Source: Terfezia claveryi
Taxonomy: Eukaryota; Ascomycota; Pezizomycetes; Pezizales; Pezizaceae
NCBI GenBank assembly: GCA_015179025.1
Contig: WHUX01000199.1
Span: 1 to 64,000 of the forward strand
Length of the DNA: 64,000 nucleotides
Direction: 5' to 3'
Both the position numbers and the translations under genes were made by a program. Of this stretch, positions 1 through 11,505 are shown in pieces. The notes below the pieces were generated by a model. The model ran no database searches. It was not told the DNA's origin and saw nothing but the letters and a program-made list of their open reading frames with translations. Positions within the stretch are counted from its first letter, which is position 1; each line of letters opens with the position of its first letter.

Positions 1-740
1 CCTATCTCAAAGGATTAATCATGGGATAACAAGTGAGAAGGGGTGTTGAAAATAATCATTTCCTTTCGATATAGTTAAGTATTTCCATACAATACATCGT
101 TCTCTCTTACGATTACTTCCACATCGTGCTGATACCCAATATGGACACTTCCTACCCGATTAAGGACTTCTGTATTATTTCTTTCACATGTGTTCACATG
201 TCGTTCACATGTTCTTATTATCTCTGCTTACTTTCCTAACTTAGTATCTATTATCGTTGCATGATGCTGCTTTACTACTTAAGGTTACTGCTTACTTGTC
301 TCAGTTGTCATGACTCAATGATCACATCTTCTATGACTTTCTGTTATATTCGTTGACTCATATTACTGTCTCAGTTGCACACCTCCATGTATTTCTTCAT
401 TCACATGTGCACGATATACTATTCTTAGGTTATGTAACTTAGACTTTCTTACTAGATCTTTACCCTCAACTCTTACCATTATATACGAGTTTCCTACTCC
501 TATATCTATACATACACACTTCTCGATTAGACTCAATAGACTGTCTACTCTCGACATAGTTCAACTATCTGCTCTCTCGCACTTCTGCTGGCTCGCACTC
601 TCTGCTTAATAGCACTACTGTCCACCGCTACTACCTCCGTAATTACTACCGCGATACCTCCGCTCATAGTAACCTTTCAATAGAAAAGAGCTAAGGAAGT
701 TAGAGTTAGGTAAGGAGATGGATCTCGAATTTCTAGAGGA
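1..740. other. Gene-free left flank, possible LTR start
   Basis: No convincing gene. A purine-rich tract at 31-43 is followed at 44 by TGTTGAAAATAATC, which looks like a polypurine tract followed by the start of an LTR. No partner LTR or clear LTR end is visible, so this stays tentative. Three copies of CACATGT occur close together near 185-213. Confidence 0.3.
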
Positions 741-746
741 AAATAT

Positions 747-2081
747 GTGGTTAATACTAGGTTTGATATGTTGAATTCCTCTTCTCGTTTTTTGGGTAAG
801 TTCAAGATGGATGCCAAAGTTTTGGATATTGGGAAGAAGGATATTATTTTAGGTTTGTCTTGGTTAGAAGAAAATGGATTTTCGGTGGATACTCAGGACA
901 GGTGCCTGAGACAGGTCTCTACAGGTTTGATTATTTTGTGTTGTATTAGATGGATTCCTACTGTTTCTGTTCTTGAAGTTGAAGAGCCACTAGAGGATAG
1001 CGAGATTGTGCTTATTATTGATGCAAGCGAACGATACTCTTGTTACGCACATTGCTTTACTACAGAACAGGCAGCTAGACTCCCTGAACATAAGCCATGG
1101 GACCATGAAATTCCCCTCCAAGACCCAACCACTAAGATACCATTCGGGGCTATCTACAAGACCACATGGGAGGAAGACGAAGCACTTCAGAAGTACCTTG
1201 ACGAGAACCTTCCCACTACCAAAGTCCGATGCTCACGCTCCTCTGCCGGTGCTCCTATCCTATTTGTTAGAAAGAAAGACGGATCCTTAAGGCTATGTGT
1301 CGATTATCGAGCCCTTAATCGTTTCACAATACTAAATAAATACCTACTTCCTCTTATCTCAGAGTTGCTCGATAAAACTCGTGGAGGTAAATGGTTCACC
1401 CAATTGGACCTTAAAAATAGGTATAACCTCATTAAGATTGTACCAGAAGATGAATGGAAGACAGTGTTTAGGACAAAGAAGGGACTATTCGAGTATACCA
1501 TGATGCCATTTGGGTTGACCAATGCCCCCGCTACCTTTCAAGAGATGATAGATATGATCTTCAAGGATATGGAAGGATGTATCTTGTACTTGGATGACAT
1601 ACTCATTTATGGAGGTGAGACAGAGAAAGAACATCAACAAATAGTCGAAAAAGTTCTTCAGCAATACATCTAACATGGGTTAGCTGTTAACCTTATGAAG
1701 TCTGAGTTCCATGTCTAGGAGACCTCATTCCTTGGTCATATTATCAATGGTCAACACGTCCAGATGGACCCCTCCAAGCTCGAAACCATGTCCAAGTGGC
1801 CCATTCCTACCAAGAAGAAAGAGGTTCAAGCATTTCTAGGCTTTGCTAATTACTACCGTCGATTCATTGCCAACTATAGTGTAAAAGCACGCCCCTTAAT
1901 CGACTTGACAAAGGATGTTCCTTTTAGTTGGGGACACGAACAACAGCAAGCCTTTGATGACCTCCGAGAACGGTTCCTTACCGCCCCTATCCTCACACAG
2001 TTTGACAGAGAACTCGAGACAATTATAGAGACTGATGCTAGTAATCAAGCTATCGCTGGTATCCTCTCTCAATACCATGTT
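747..2081 (+). pseudogene. Element A protease remnant, RT and start of RNase H
   Basis: The frame opens in a protease-like segment (IILGLSWLEENGFSVDTQ) and runs into a reverse transcriptase. Visible RT motifs are KWFTQLDLKN near 1390, [15 protein letters not shown] near 1500 and the catalytic [10 protein letters not shown] near 1588. The RT thumb/connection follows (FLGFANYYRRFI near 1835) and the RNase H opens with ETDASNQAIAGILSQYHV. Stops at 1671 (TAA) and 1716 (TAG) break it. The first codon at 747 is GTG and no ATG start is evident, because the 5' part is lost. RT copies element RNA into cDNA in virus-like particles. This copy cannot be functional. Confidence 0.9.
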
Positions 2082-2250
2082 CATCAACAAGAAAAAAGTG
2101 GCATCGGGATGCCAGGTGGTGTCTCCAGGAGACAGGGTAGTCTCTGGTGTCTTTTGTGTCTTTTATGTCTTCTAGGTGTCTCCTGAGTGTCTCCAGTGGC
2201 AATACTGTCTCTAGAGATACTAGAGACAAACTATTTTCTTTCATGATATT
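2082..2250. mobile_element. MITE-like insertion, copy 1
   Basis: The RNase H frame stops making sense after QYHV (codon 2079-2081) and resumes at 2251 with VNRGKKLHSIEYH one frame on. That fits an insert whose length is 1 modulo 3 (169 bp as drawn). The ends are imperfect inverted repeats: TCATCAACAAGAAAAAAGT on the left, and TCATGAAAGAAAATAGTTT read from the right on the other strand. The interior is built from repeated GTGTCTYC/GTCTCTAG-like words. A diverged second copy lies at 36612-36634 plus 52568-52805. No transposase is encoded, and the family is not identified. Confidence 0.6.
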
Positions 2251-3990
2251 GTCAATAGAGGAAAAAAGCTTCACTCCATTGAATACCATGCCAAAACCCT
2301 TTCCGTAGCTCAACGCAACTAGCCTATCCATGATAAAGAGTTGTTTGCAATTGTGGATTGCTTCCGGAAGTGGCGAGATTGGTTGGTTAGCGTTTCAGTG
2401 AATGTCTATACAGACCACCAAGGGTTACAATATTTTAACACCAAACAGAAGCTCAACTCCTGTCAAGCTACCTGGTACCTCCGCATGTCCGAGTTCATCT
2501 ACAATATTCACTACAGACCCAGTTCGAAGATAGGTAAGCCTGATGGCCTGTTTAGATGTTCAGGGGAAGAGAAATCAGGCATGGATACTAGATTTTTCAA
2601 AGATGAACAACTAATGGTACTAGGAGAAGAGGATGAAGAGGAAGCCAATGATGTTGAAGTGGAAGAAATAGATGTAGCCGAATGGCAGAAAAAGGATGAA
2701 CTATGGGTGGTACCCTCCGAGTTTAAGTTGGAAGTGCTAAGACAGCACCATGATAGTCAAGTGGCAGGACATTGGGGAAGACATCGTACTCAAGAGCTAG
2801 TGTCAAGGAATTTTACGTAGGATAAGTGGCAAGAAGATATTGCAAATTATGTAGCAGGATGTACAAAGTGTCAGAAAGCAAAGGCAGATAGGCATAGTAG
2901 GCAAACGAAGTTGGTACCGATACCAACTGGAGAACGACCATTTGAGGAAATAGCTATGGACTTCATTGGTGAGCTACCAGAGTCAGAAGGTTTCAATGCA
3001 ATACTCGTTATCACAGAGCGGTTTATGAAATTACAACACTATATTCTGGCTAAGACCACATGGACAGCATCCAATGTTGCTGATACGTATATTAACAAGA
3101 TATGGAGACTCTATGGCCTTCCCCGACATATCACCTCTGACTGCGGTCCACAGTTTGCTTCCAGATTCCTCAAGGAGCTTAACCAAAAGCTCAACATAAC
3201 CTTCCACCTCTCCACTGCCTATTACCCTCAGACCGATGGACTTGTTAAATGAGGAGTCTAAATACTTAAGCAGTACTTCCGCATCTACTGTCATGATAGG
3301 CAAGCTCGTTGGAAACGATGGCTACCCTTAGCCGAGTTTGCCTATAATACTACTGCCCACTCTACCCATAAGTACTCCCCTTACTGAAGTTTGTATGGCT
3401 TCGATCCTCACACCATTTACCTTTCAGACGACTACGAATTCTCCTCTCCCGCCATAGCAGAATGGCTAGACCGAATGACAACTGTGCACAACCAAATTTA
3501 CGATACTCTCAAGCAAATTAACCACAAAAGAAGTGCCATACACCTCGAGAAGGTACGCAGGTTTGCTATTGATGACTAGGTATTGGTTGACCGCCAGAAC
3601 CTACAGATACGAGCTGGGAACAACTGTTCCCTTAACAGCAAGTGTATAGGGCCCTACAAGGTCATTGAAGCTATTGGTTCACACGCATACAGACTCGAAG
3701 TTCTACAAAGCATACGATGGCACAATGTTGTTCATATTACCCTCCTAAAGCCATTCAGACGATAAGACGAGCCACAAGATATGGATGAAGATGAACCGGA
3801 TATCTTCGAAGTCAAATCTATCGTGGACTCTCGCAAGAATCAAAGAGGAGTCAAGTATAGGGTACATTGGGAAGGATATACGGAGTTTGAAGATACTTGG
3901 GAGACCTTTGACAAGTTGGATAACTGCCCAGCGAAGCTCAGAGAGTATTGAGAGAAGTTCCCTAATAAGCCACATGATGAAAGAGACGTC
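2251..3990 (+). pseudogene. Element A RNase H end, integrase and chromodomain
   Basis: A single frame with transition-type stops. RNase H continues with PIHDKELFAIVDCFRKW and YTDHQGLQYF. A zinc-binding segment follows near 2740-2890 (HHDSQVAGHWG, CTKCQKAKAD). The rve integrase core has MDFIGELPES (D), SDCGPQFASRF (D) and YYPQTDGLVK (the Glu region is damaged). The C-terminus ends in a chromodomain near 3797-3960 (FEVKSIVDSRKNQRGVKYRV, HWEGYTEFEDTWE). In this family the chromodomain directs integration to chromatin. Confidence 0.88.
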
Positions 3991-4284
3991 TGAAGTTTGG
4001 ACTTGCGTCTAATGTTTCATGGATGAAGATATGGTACCTTTTACCCTCCTACTCGTTGTCTTTTCCCTGTGGGTTTTTTGGCGAGAGGTTTGGTTTTTAA
4101 TGGGCATGGCATGTATGTATAGGCATACCGGTCTTGTGGCACCCTTGAATGGGATAGGGGTATTGGTCGGGATGGTCAGTACCTATATCACCATAGTTAC
4201 CTAAGTTGTTACTAATACTTGTCTTCTCCAGGGTCGGAAAGACTTGTATTCAGCCGAGGACGGCTGCCTCAAAATGGGGAGTAA

Positions 4285-4907
4285 TGTTACAGCTCAGGTA
4301 AGAGACCTACCCTCAACAGGGAATATTCCAATACCTAATTATGGCTGCTAACTGCTATGGCCTGATCAACCATACAGATGCGAATAATGTGTCTGGGATG
4401 GACGGGTATTGGAGTAAGGAAGCGTGCGACCTCTGAATGCGTTCTCATACATGTACTCTCTTCTATAGATATCCATTATGTTCTTATGTTCGTTATTCAT
4501 ATGTTGTTATTTGTTGTATGCAAGCTTATCTCCTGTATGATAGCCTGACTGCAATACATTGTAGTTCAGGCTGCCTAATCAATATATGTCAGACTGCAGA
4601 GTTCCTAAATAGGAAGTGTCTTTCTGTTTTAGGCAACTACCTGACATCAATGCTACTAAGCCATTATAGGAAGTGTCGTCAGATCTGATAACAACTTATC
4701 AGATCAACGCTTCTATATAAGCTACTGCTTTTACATAGTTAATATAATAAGACTCAAGCAGTGTTCTAAGTCTCATATAGCTTTACTCTTATCGAGTCCA
4801 CAACATACCCGAGTTGTCACTGCATTTATACTTGTACTCATCACCAAATAGCCCCTTGTTACCTTTCCGCCAACTTGTATATTCATAGTTATAGCCTACC
4901 TGTAATA
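4285..4907 (+). repeat. Element A 3' LTR
   Basis: The purine-rich AAAATGGGGAGTAA (4271-4284) is followed by TGTTACAG at 4285. The matching end CTGTAATA at 4900-4907 is one C>T change from CTGTAACA, the inverse of the start. A TATA-like CTATATAAGC lies near 4711. The right boundary is inferred from this symmetry because no second LTR is present. Confidence 0.6.
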
Positions 4908-5042
4908 ATCCAATATTAGCCCAATGCCAGCTTGACGTGTCACCAGTTAGCTATATGGCTGCTTTATTTTTTAATATCACCAACTATGGCATTTACTCTG
5001 AACTCGCCATCATATTTACCCTGAATTCTGAAAGATGGGAGT

Positions 5043-5395
5043 TTTGTAGTTGGAGCAGCATAAATCAGTGGGGAGGGGCTGCACAAACCAGTGCTATGGG
5101 GGAGGCAGCATGAATCAGTAGGTAGGGCAGCACGAACCAGTGGGGGGGAGGGTAGCATGAACCAGGCGGGGAGGGGAGGGGGGCAGCGCTAGCCAGCGGG
5201 TGAGGGAAGGGCAGCATGTACTAGTGGGGGAAGGAATGAACCAGTGGGGAAGGAGGGGAGGGCAGCACTAGCCAGTGGGGGAGGGAAGGGCAGCATGAAC
5301 GAGTAAGGGAAGGAGGGGGGGCATGAACCAGTAGAGAAAGGAAGGGGGCAGCACTAGCCAGTAGGGGAGGGAAGAGCATCATGAACGAGGGGGGG
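5043..5395 (+). repeat. Degenerate G-rich tandem repeat
   Basis: Roughly 40-bp imperfect units built on GGGCAGCAYGAACCAGTGGG alternate with runs of 3-7 G. The densest part, near 5145-5185, has several G-runs a few bases apart, so quadruplex formation on the plus strand is plausible. No coding frame is supported. Confidence 0.7.
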
Positions 5396-5407
5396 AAAGG
5401 AAGGAAG

Positions 5408-6556
5408 CCTTGCCTTCAGCAATATTGCCTTGCCTACAGCAATACTGCCTTATCTCTGGCAATATTGCATTGCTTCCAGCAATACTGCCTTGCCTCCAGC
5501 AGTATTGCCTTGCCTTCAAGAGTATTGCCTTACCTCCAGCAACATTGCCTTGCCTCCAACAATATTGCCTTACCTCTGGCAATATTGCCTTACCTCCAGT
5601 AACATTGCCTTGCCTCCGACAGTATTGCCTTGCCTCCAGCAACATTGCCTTGCCTGCAGCAATATTGTCTTACCTTGCCTCCAACAATATTGCCTTGCCT
5701 CTGGCAATATTGCCTTGTCTCCAGCAACATTACCTTGCCTCCACCAACATTGCTTTGCCTCCGGTAGTATTGCTTTACCTCCAGCAACATTGCCTTGCCT
5801 TGCCTCTGCAGTATTGCCTTGCCTTCAACAATATTGCCTTGCCTTGCCTCCAGCAGTATTGCCTTGCCTCCAGCAACATTGCCTTGCTTCTAGTAATATT
5901 ATCTTGCCTTGCCTCCAGCAACATTGCCTTGCCTCTAGCAATATTACCTTGCCTTGCCTCCAGCAACATTGCTTTACCTCCAGCAATATTACTTTGCCTT
6001 GCCTCCAGCAATATTGCCTTGCCTCTAGCAACATTGCCTTGCCTCTGGTAATATTGACTTGCCTTGCTTTTGGCAGTATTGCCTTGCCTCCAGCAACATT
6101 GCCTTGCCTCTAGCAACATTACCTTACCTCCAGTAATATTGCCTTGCCTCCAACAATATTGCCTTGCTTCTAGTAACATTGCCTTGCCTCTAGCAACATT
6201 ACCATGCCTTCGGCAATATTGCCTTACCTCCAATAATATTGCCTTGTCTCCAGCAATATTACCTTGCCTTGCCTCCAGCAATATTGCCTTGCCTCTAGCA
6301 ATATTGCCTTGCCTCTAGTAATATTGCCTTGCCTTCAGCAATATCGCCTTGCCTCCAGCAATATTGCCTTGCTTCCAGCAACATTGCCTTCCCTCCAGTA
6401 GTATTGCCTTGCCTCCAGTAATATTACCTTGCCTCCAGTAACATTGCTTTGCCTCTGGCAGTATTGCCTTGCCTACAGCAACATTGCTTTGCCTCAGGTA
6501 TATTGCCTTGCCTCCAGCAATATTGCTTTCCCTCCAGCAGTATTGCCTTACCTACA
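5408..6556 (+). repeat. 20-bp minisatellite
   Basis: About 1150 bp of a 20-bp unit (GCCTTGCCTCCAGCAATATT), with occasional 5-bp GCCTT additions and point variants (CAACATT, CAGTATT). That is more than 50 copies. Because 20 is not a multiple of 3 and the unit lacks stop codons in several frames, long spurious reading frames appear on both strands. They are not genes. Confidence 0.95.
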
Positions 6557-6726
6557 AATCAAGCTATTATAGGAGGTATATATACTAGATATCCTCCTTT
6601 TTATATGTATATGCATATGTATTCTCACAATATGTCAACTAATACATAGTGACATATAAGTGCGCCCAATACTTTCTATTAGGTATGTCGTATAGGAATT
6701 GGTATGTAAGGCTAGGGTCATTCAGT

Positions 6727-6990
6727 TTGACGAAACTGACAGTAGGCATAGCACAGTGGTAAGTACTTTACTTTACAGTTATGTCTATTTATTGAGGGCC
6801 CGAGTTCGAATCCCAGTTGAGGCAAGAAGTTAATTGCCTTAATATTATTAGAAGGATGAGGGAGTATGGTTGTTGGGTATCCATTCTTTAATGCTCCAGT
6901 TCCCTATATCTCCACCAAACCACAAGTCTATAATGAGGGCGACCTAAGAAGTAGTGTGATGGTGCTACAAGTATAGTAGACTGAAGTAAC
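6727..6990 (+). mobile_element. tRNA-derived SINE-like element
   Basis: An RNA polymerase III A box, TAGCACAGTGG (6749-6759), fits the TRGCNNAGYGG consensus. A B box, AGTTCGAATCC (6803-6813), differs from GGTTCGANTCC at one position. The spacing is right for a tRNA-like promoter, but the surrounding arms do not fold into a clean tRNA. The tail is not tRNA-like, so a SINE is more likely than a tRNA gene. Element ends are uncertain. Confidence 0.55.
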
Positions 6991-7032
6991 TTATTTTGCC
7001 CCCCCCTATAGACTGCAATTTTGCCTACGGTT

Positions 7033-8704
7033 CAGGTCTCTCGATATGTATAAATTCATGTATTTTCAGGTCTCTCTATGTATGAATTCATGTTTTTTCA
7101 AGTCTCTCTATATGTATGAATTCAGGTGTTTTTAAATCTCTCTATATATATAAATTTATGTATTTTCGAATCTCTCTATGTGTATGAATTCATGTATTTT
7201 TGGGTCTCTCTATATGTATCAATTCATATGTTTTTAAGTATCTCTATATTTATAAATTCATTTGTTTTTGGATGTGTTTTTGGGTCTCTCTATATATATG
7301 AATTCATGTGTTTTTGAGTGTCTCTATATGTATGAATTCATGTGTTTTCGGAAGTGTTTTCAGGTGTCTCTATATATATGAATTCATGTGTTTTTGGATC
7401 TCTCTATATGTATCAATTCATGTGTTTTCGGGTGTGTTTTCTAGTCTCTCTCTATATATGAATTCATGTGTTTTCGGGTCTCTCAATATGTATGAATTCA
7501 TGTGTTTTCAGGTCTCTCTATATATATAAATTCATGTGTTTTCAAGTCTCTCTATATGTATAAATTCATATGTTTTCGAGTCTCTCTATATATATGAATT
7601 CATATGTTTTCGAGTCTCTCTATATATATGAATTCATGGGTTTTCATATGTGTTTTTGGGTCTCTCTATATGTATTAATTCATGTATTTTCGGGTCTCTC
7701 TATATGTATAAATTCATGTGTTTTCAAGTCTCTCTATATGTATAAATTCATATGTTTTTGAGTCTCTCTATATATATGAATTCATATGTTTTCGAGTCTC
7801 TCTATATATATGAATTCATGGGTTTTCATATGTGTTTTTGGGTCTCTCTATATGTATTAATTCATGTATTTTCGGGTCTCTCTATATGTATAAATTCATG
7901 TATTTATGTGTCTCTCTATATATATGAATTCATGTGTTTTCGGGTCTATTTGCGGGTCTCTCTATATGTATAAATTTATGTGTTTTTGAGTCTCTCTATA
8001 TATATGAATTCATATATTTTCGGGTCTCTCTATATGTATAAATTCATGTTTTTTCAGGACTCTCTATATGTATGAATTCATATGTTTCCGAGTCTTTCTA
8101 TATATGTGAATTCATGTATTTTCGATTGTATTTTCGGGTCTCTCTATATGTATGAATTCATATGTTTTTGGGTCTCTCTATATATTATGAATTCATATTT
8201 TTTCGGGTCTGTTTGCGGGTCTCTCTATATATATGAATTTATGTGTTTTTGAGTCTCTCTATATGTATAAATTCATGTATTTTCGGGTCTCTCTATATGT
8301 ATGAATTCATGTGTTTTCAGGACTCTCTATATATATGAATTCATGTGTTTTCGGGTATGTTTTCGGGTCTCTCTATATATATAAATTCATGTGTTTTCGA
8401 GTCTCTCTATATGTATGATTTCATATATTTTTGGGTCTCACTATATGTATGAATTCATGTGTTTTCGAGTCTCTCTATATATATGAATTCATGTGTATTC
8501 GAGTGTGTTTTCGAGTCTCTCTATATGTATGAATTCATGTGTTTTCAGGTTTCTCTATATGTATGAATTCATGTGTTTTCTGGTCTCTCTATATATATGA
8601 ATTCATGTGTTTTCTAGTCTATCTATATGTATGAATTTATATATTTTTGGGTCTCTCCATATATATGAATTCATGTGTTTTTATAAATATATGAATTCAT
8701 ATGT
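7033..8704 (+). repeat. 34-bp minisatellite with ATGAATTCAT palindrome
   Basis: About 1.67 kb of a ~34-bp unit: TCTCTCTATATATATG followed by AATTCATGTGTTTTCGGG, nearly 50 copies. Each unit holds the palindrome ATGAATTCAT, often preceded by alternating TATATA. A higher-order duplication of about 182 bp is visible: the block around 7570-7715 recurs almost unchanged at 7752-7897. Reading frames here are artefacts. Confidence 0.95.
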
Positions 8705-8865
8705 TGCTAGGGCATCCAGCTCATTCCCTTATTAGGTGAGGGTGTCCAGCGCATTCTGCATTCCCCAATTATGCATAATGCTGGCTAGGGCATCTAGCAT
8801 ATTCTCCAACTATGTGCATTGCTGGCTAGAGCATCCAGTGCATTCCCTAATCATACATATTGACT
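8704..8865 (+). repeat. ~41-bp tandem repeat (GGCTAGGGCATCCAGC)
   Basis: Three to four imperfect units contain GCTGGCTAGGGCATCCAGCG and an AT-rich spacer with TATGCATA. They sit between the 34-bp minisatellite and the integrase relic and may belong to the leader of that element. Confidence 0.6.
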
Positions 8866-10118
8866 CTACTAAAAAAAGCTTTATAAGAAGTTTAGATATC
8901 GACAACTTCTTTCCTTAGATCTTTAGTCTGTCTTACCCCTACCTACCTATTATGTCTACCTCTATTTTTACTAATGGTACTGAGGAAGCACTCTAGGCTT
9001 GGATGCAGTCCGATGAAAACCTCAACCATACTCATTTCCCTAGCAACAAATATAATGATTATATATCTATTCTGACCTCCCTAGATCCTAATACTAAAGC
9101 TCTTAAGTCTATAACAGATAAACCTGAAAGGCAGAAATGGTCAAATTCTAGAGGTGATGCACTTGACAATTATGAGTTAGTAGATGCGAAATTATGATGC
9201 AAAGCAGTTAATAAACATCCACAGCAGTAAATCTTTATAGCATTATTAATGAGTTCAATAGCTAATTCTAGTATTATAGGCAAGTTGTTAGACTAGAAGA
9301 AGTATATCAATCAATTTTGGACAGCCATCTCCATTGTCATCATCCAGGAATCAAAAAAATCTTCTAGCTTGTTCAAGAGAAATTTTATGGAATCTCTAGG
9401 CAAGAGGTTTTTTGGCTACTAAAATACTGCACTACATGTATTTGGAGTTGGCCTTTGAATTCGCAGGCTCCTTTAGAGCCTATTGAGTCGCATTATATAT
9501 TAGCGTAAGTTCAGATCGACCTAGTTGATATGAGACCTATATCTCATAATGGGAACCATTAGATCTTATATATTAAATACCACTTTTCCAAATATAGCTT
9601 TCTTTATCCTCTTCTCGATAAAACAGCAGCTAGAGTTACTAAGTATATTGCTCAATGGATACAGATTGTTGGAGTTCCTTATATTCTGCAGTGTGATAAT
9701 AGAGCTGAGTTCAAGAGTATTCTCTTAGATTTATTGAGGAAATATGGGGTCAAAATAATCAATGGTAGGCCATGACATCCACAGACACAGGGGCTGGTTA
9801 AACAGGTAAATAGAGTCAGGAAGACCACGTTACGTTGTTGGCAGGCAGACCATGATAGCTAGGGCTGGAGTGATGTACTACCGGATATTGCTCTTGGTAT
9901 GAACAGACAAAGCCATTCATTGTTAGGTGGCAAAATGCCCTATAAGATATTTTATAACAGGAAGCCTCAATGGAAGGACCGATTTATAGTGGATCCTAAT
10001 GCATAGCTAAATAATATTGAGGATGAGGTTTTCTATGAGGTTTTTCAAGTAGGAACTGAGATTTAATACCATGTATATAAACTAGTGATTTTACTGTTAT
10101 TTTTTCTAGCTATTACCT

Positions 10119-10330
10119 TTGAGTACAGTACCTCCGAGTACAGTACCCTCGAGCATAGTACTCTCGAGCACAGCACCTCTGAGCACAGCACCCCCAAGAA
10201 CAGAACTCATGAGTACAGTACCTCCAAGCATAGCACTCCAGAGTACAGCACTCCCGAGTACAGCACTTCTAAGCATAGGACTCTCGAGCATAATACCCTT
10301 AAGCACAACACTCCCGAGCATAGCAACCCC
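10119..10330 (+). repeat. 15-bp coding minisatellite (EHSTx repeats)
   Basis: About 14 copies of GAGCACAGCACCTCY encode the pentapeptide pattern EHST(S/P/L). They lie in the same frame as the integrase core and just after it. Confidence 0.85.
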
Positions 10331-10375
10331 TCCCCAGAGCTACTTACTCTCAATTGATTCAGTGTTGTTTGAGAC

Positions 10376-10540
10376 TACTGCAGCGACTTTAGAAGCTACT
10401 GCTGTAGCAACTCCAGAGGCTACTACTGTAGTGACTCCAGAGGCTACTGCTATAGTGACTTCAGAGGCCACTACTGTAGCAACTCTAAAGGCTATTGCTA
10501 TAGCAACTTTAGAGGCTACTGCTGCTGTGCCTCCTACTAT
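10376..10540 (+). repeat. 24-bp coding minisatellite (TPEATAVA repeats)
   Basis: Six to seven 24-bp units encode an octapeptide T(P/L)EAT(A/T)VA. They use the frame of the C-terminal domain, so a frameshift separates them from the upstream 15-bp array. Confidence 0.85.
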
Positions 10541-11344
10541 TCTACTCACAGAAGCAGAGGAATCAATACTGTCTATTACCCAAAAAACTCAGGATCAAAT
10601 GACTAATCGTTATAATAAACAATTTATTATTGAGTCTTTTGAGCCCAATACAGTTGTTTCCTTGCATATTCCTACAGAAGACTGGGGTACTCTAGACCAT
10701 TCTAGACTATATGCTCGAGTTATAGGCCAGCCACACTCTGCTAGATATCAACTATAGATAGAGTATAGTATCTTGGATCGATTATATCCAACCGGTGAAC
10801 TCAACTGGATTTCTGAGCTTGTGGGTAAGTGTCTTATCCCTATTGTCAGCTTGATTTTCTTCTACTTATGCTTTCTCCAGCTACAACTTTAGATCTCACA
10901 AGTAATTCATTAGTAATCACTCTTCAATGTGCTGCTACTCTAGCCTTTCAAATAACAGAGGTGCTTCTATACTGTACTTGCAGCAATAGCTCTATCTGTC
11001 AAACCAAATGCTGTAAGTGCTTCAAATCTAGCTCTAGATGCACTAACTATTGCTACTGGGGCCAGGACTGCTTGAGTGATCAGGCTAGGGCATGTCTAAA
11101 CCTCGCTGCCCTTGAGGAGCATAATACTTGCACTGTAGTCTCACCTTCTACACTTGCACCATCAGGCTCTACCTCCATGACTCGTCATTCCTCCTGACTT
11201 ATTGCTTCGGTCTCTAATTCAGCTGGTGGGAATAATTTAATAGATAGTATAGTAGTCCGGAGAACTTGATTTCTGTTCTTTTATTTATCTGTTTTTTTTT
11301 TAGATCATACTACTGCTTGTTTTATTTATTTGTATCTTATGTAT

Positions 11345-11432
11345 ATATGTCTGGTTATTTTGCTTGGTTATTTTGCTTGGTTATTTCGCTTGGTTGTTTC
11401 ACTTGGTTGTTTCGGTTGGTTGTTTCTCTTAC
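11345..11432 (+). repeat. 13-bp tandem repeat
   Basis: Six to seven units of GGTTATTTYGCTT / GGTTGTTTCACTT in an AT-rich gap after the integrase relic. Confidence 0.75.
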
Positions 11433-11505
11433 TTAGATAGATAGTTCTGTATGCAATAATTTTGTCCGGCTTGCAATAATTATGTTAGAAAATTATTCCA
11501 CCGCT

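Larger units (their letters stand above)
741..4907 (+). mobile_element. Element A: 5'-truncated, decayed Ty3/Gypsy retrotransposon
   Basis: Order of domains is protease remnant, reverse transcriptase, RNase H, integrase, chromodomain and 3' LTR, which is the Ty3/Gypsy (chromovirus) order. The gag region and the 5' LTR are missing. Apart from one insertion at 2082-2250 the polyprotein stays in frame, and its stop codons can each be reached by one C>T or G>A change (for example TAA at 1671, TAG at 1716). This means decay by transitions rather than indels. Confidence 0.9.
8952..11197 (+). pseudogene. Decayed HHCC-rve integrase gene with CXC-like tail
   Basis: An ATG at 8952 opens a short frame (MSTSIFTNGTEEAL) with a TAG. 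From about 9255 a second frame encodes an N-terminal HHCC zinc site (H..HPGIKK, LLKYCTTC) and a retroviral-type core: LYIKYHFSKYSFLYPLL, LQCDNRAEFKSILL and HPQTQGLVKQ. An Ala/Thr/Glu/Ser-rich repeat tail follows, then a C-terminal domain (EPNTVVSLHIPTEDWG, RLYARVIGQP). A Cys-rich block near 10969-11080 (CTCSNSSICQTKCCKCFK, then C..YCYWGQDC) resembles a CXC-type metal cluster. From memory, the domain order is like KRBA2/Ginger-type integrases. TAG/TGA stops and a frameshift make it dead. Confidence 0.6.

Noticed and set aside
2082..2250. 8-bp target duplication GAAAAAAG around the MITE
   Set aside because: The same word is present inside copy 2 next to its own flank, so it belongs to the element or host and is not a proven duplication.
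5381..6649. Several overlapping 60-230-codon frames on both strands
   Set aside because: They are by-products of the 20-bp minisatellite, which lacks stops in several frames.
6749..6813. tRNA gene on the plus strand
   Set aside because: A and B boxes are good, but the T-arm and acceptor stems do not pair.
7126..7973. Short Tyr/Ser/Phe-rich frames resembling membrane peptides
   Set aside because: They are translations of the 34-bp minisatellite; the frame rotates with each unit.
7033..8704. Possible CRISPR-like array
   Set aside because: Units are contiguous and degenerate, without unique spacers, and the genome is eukaryotic.
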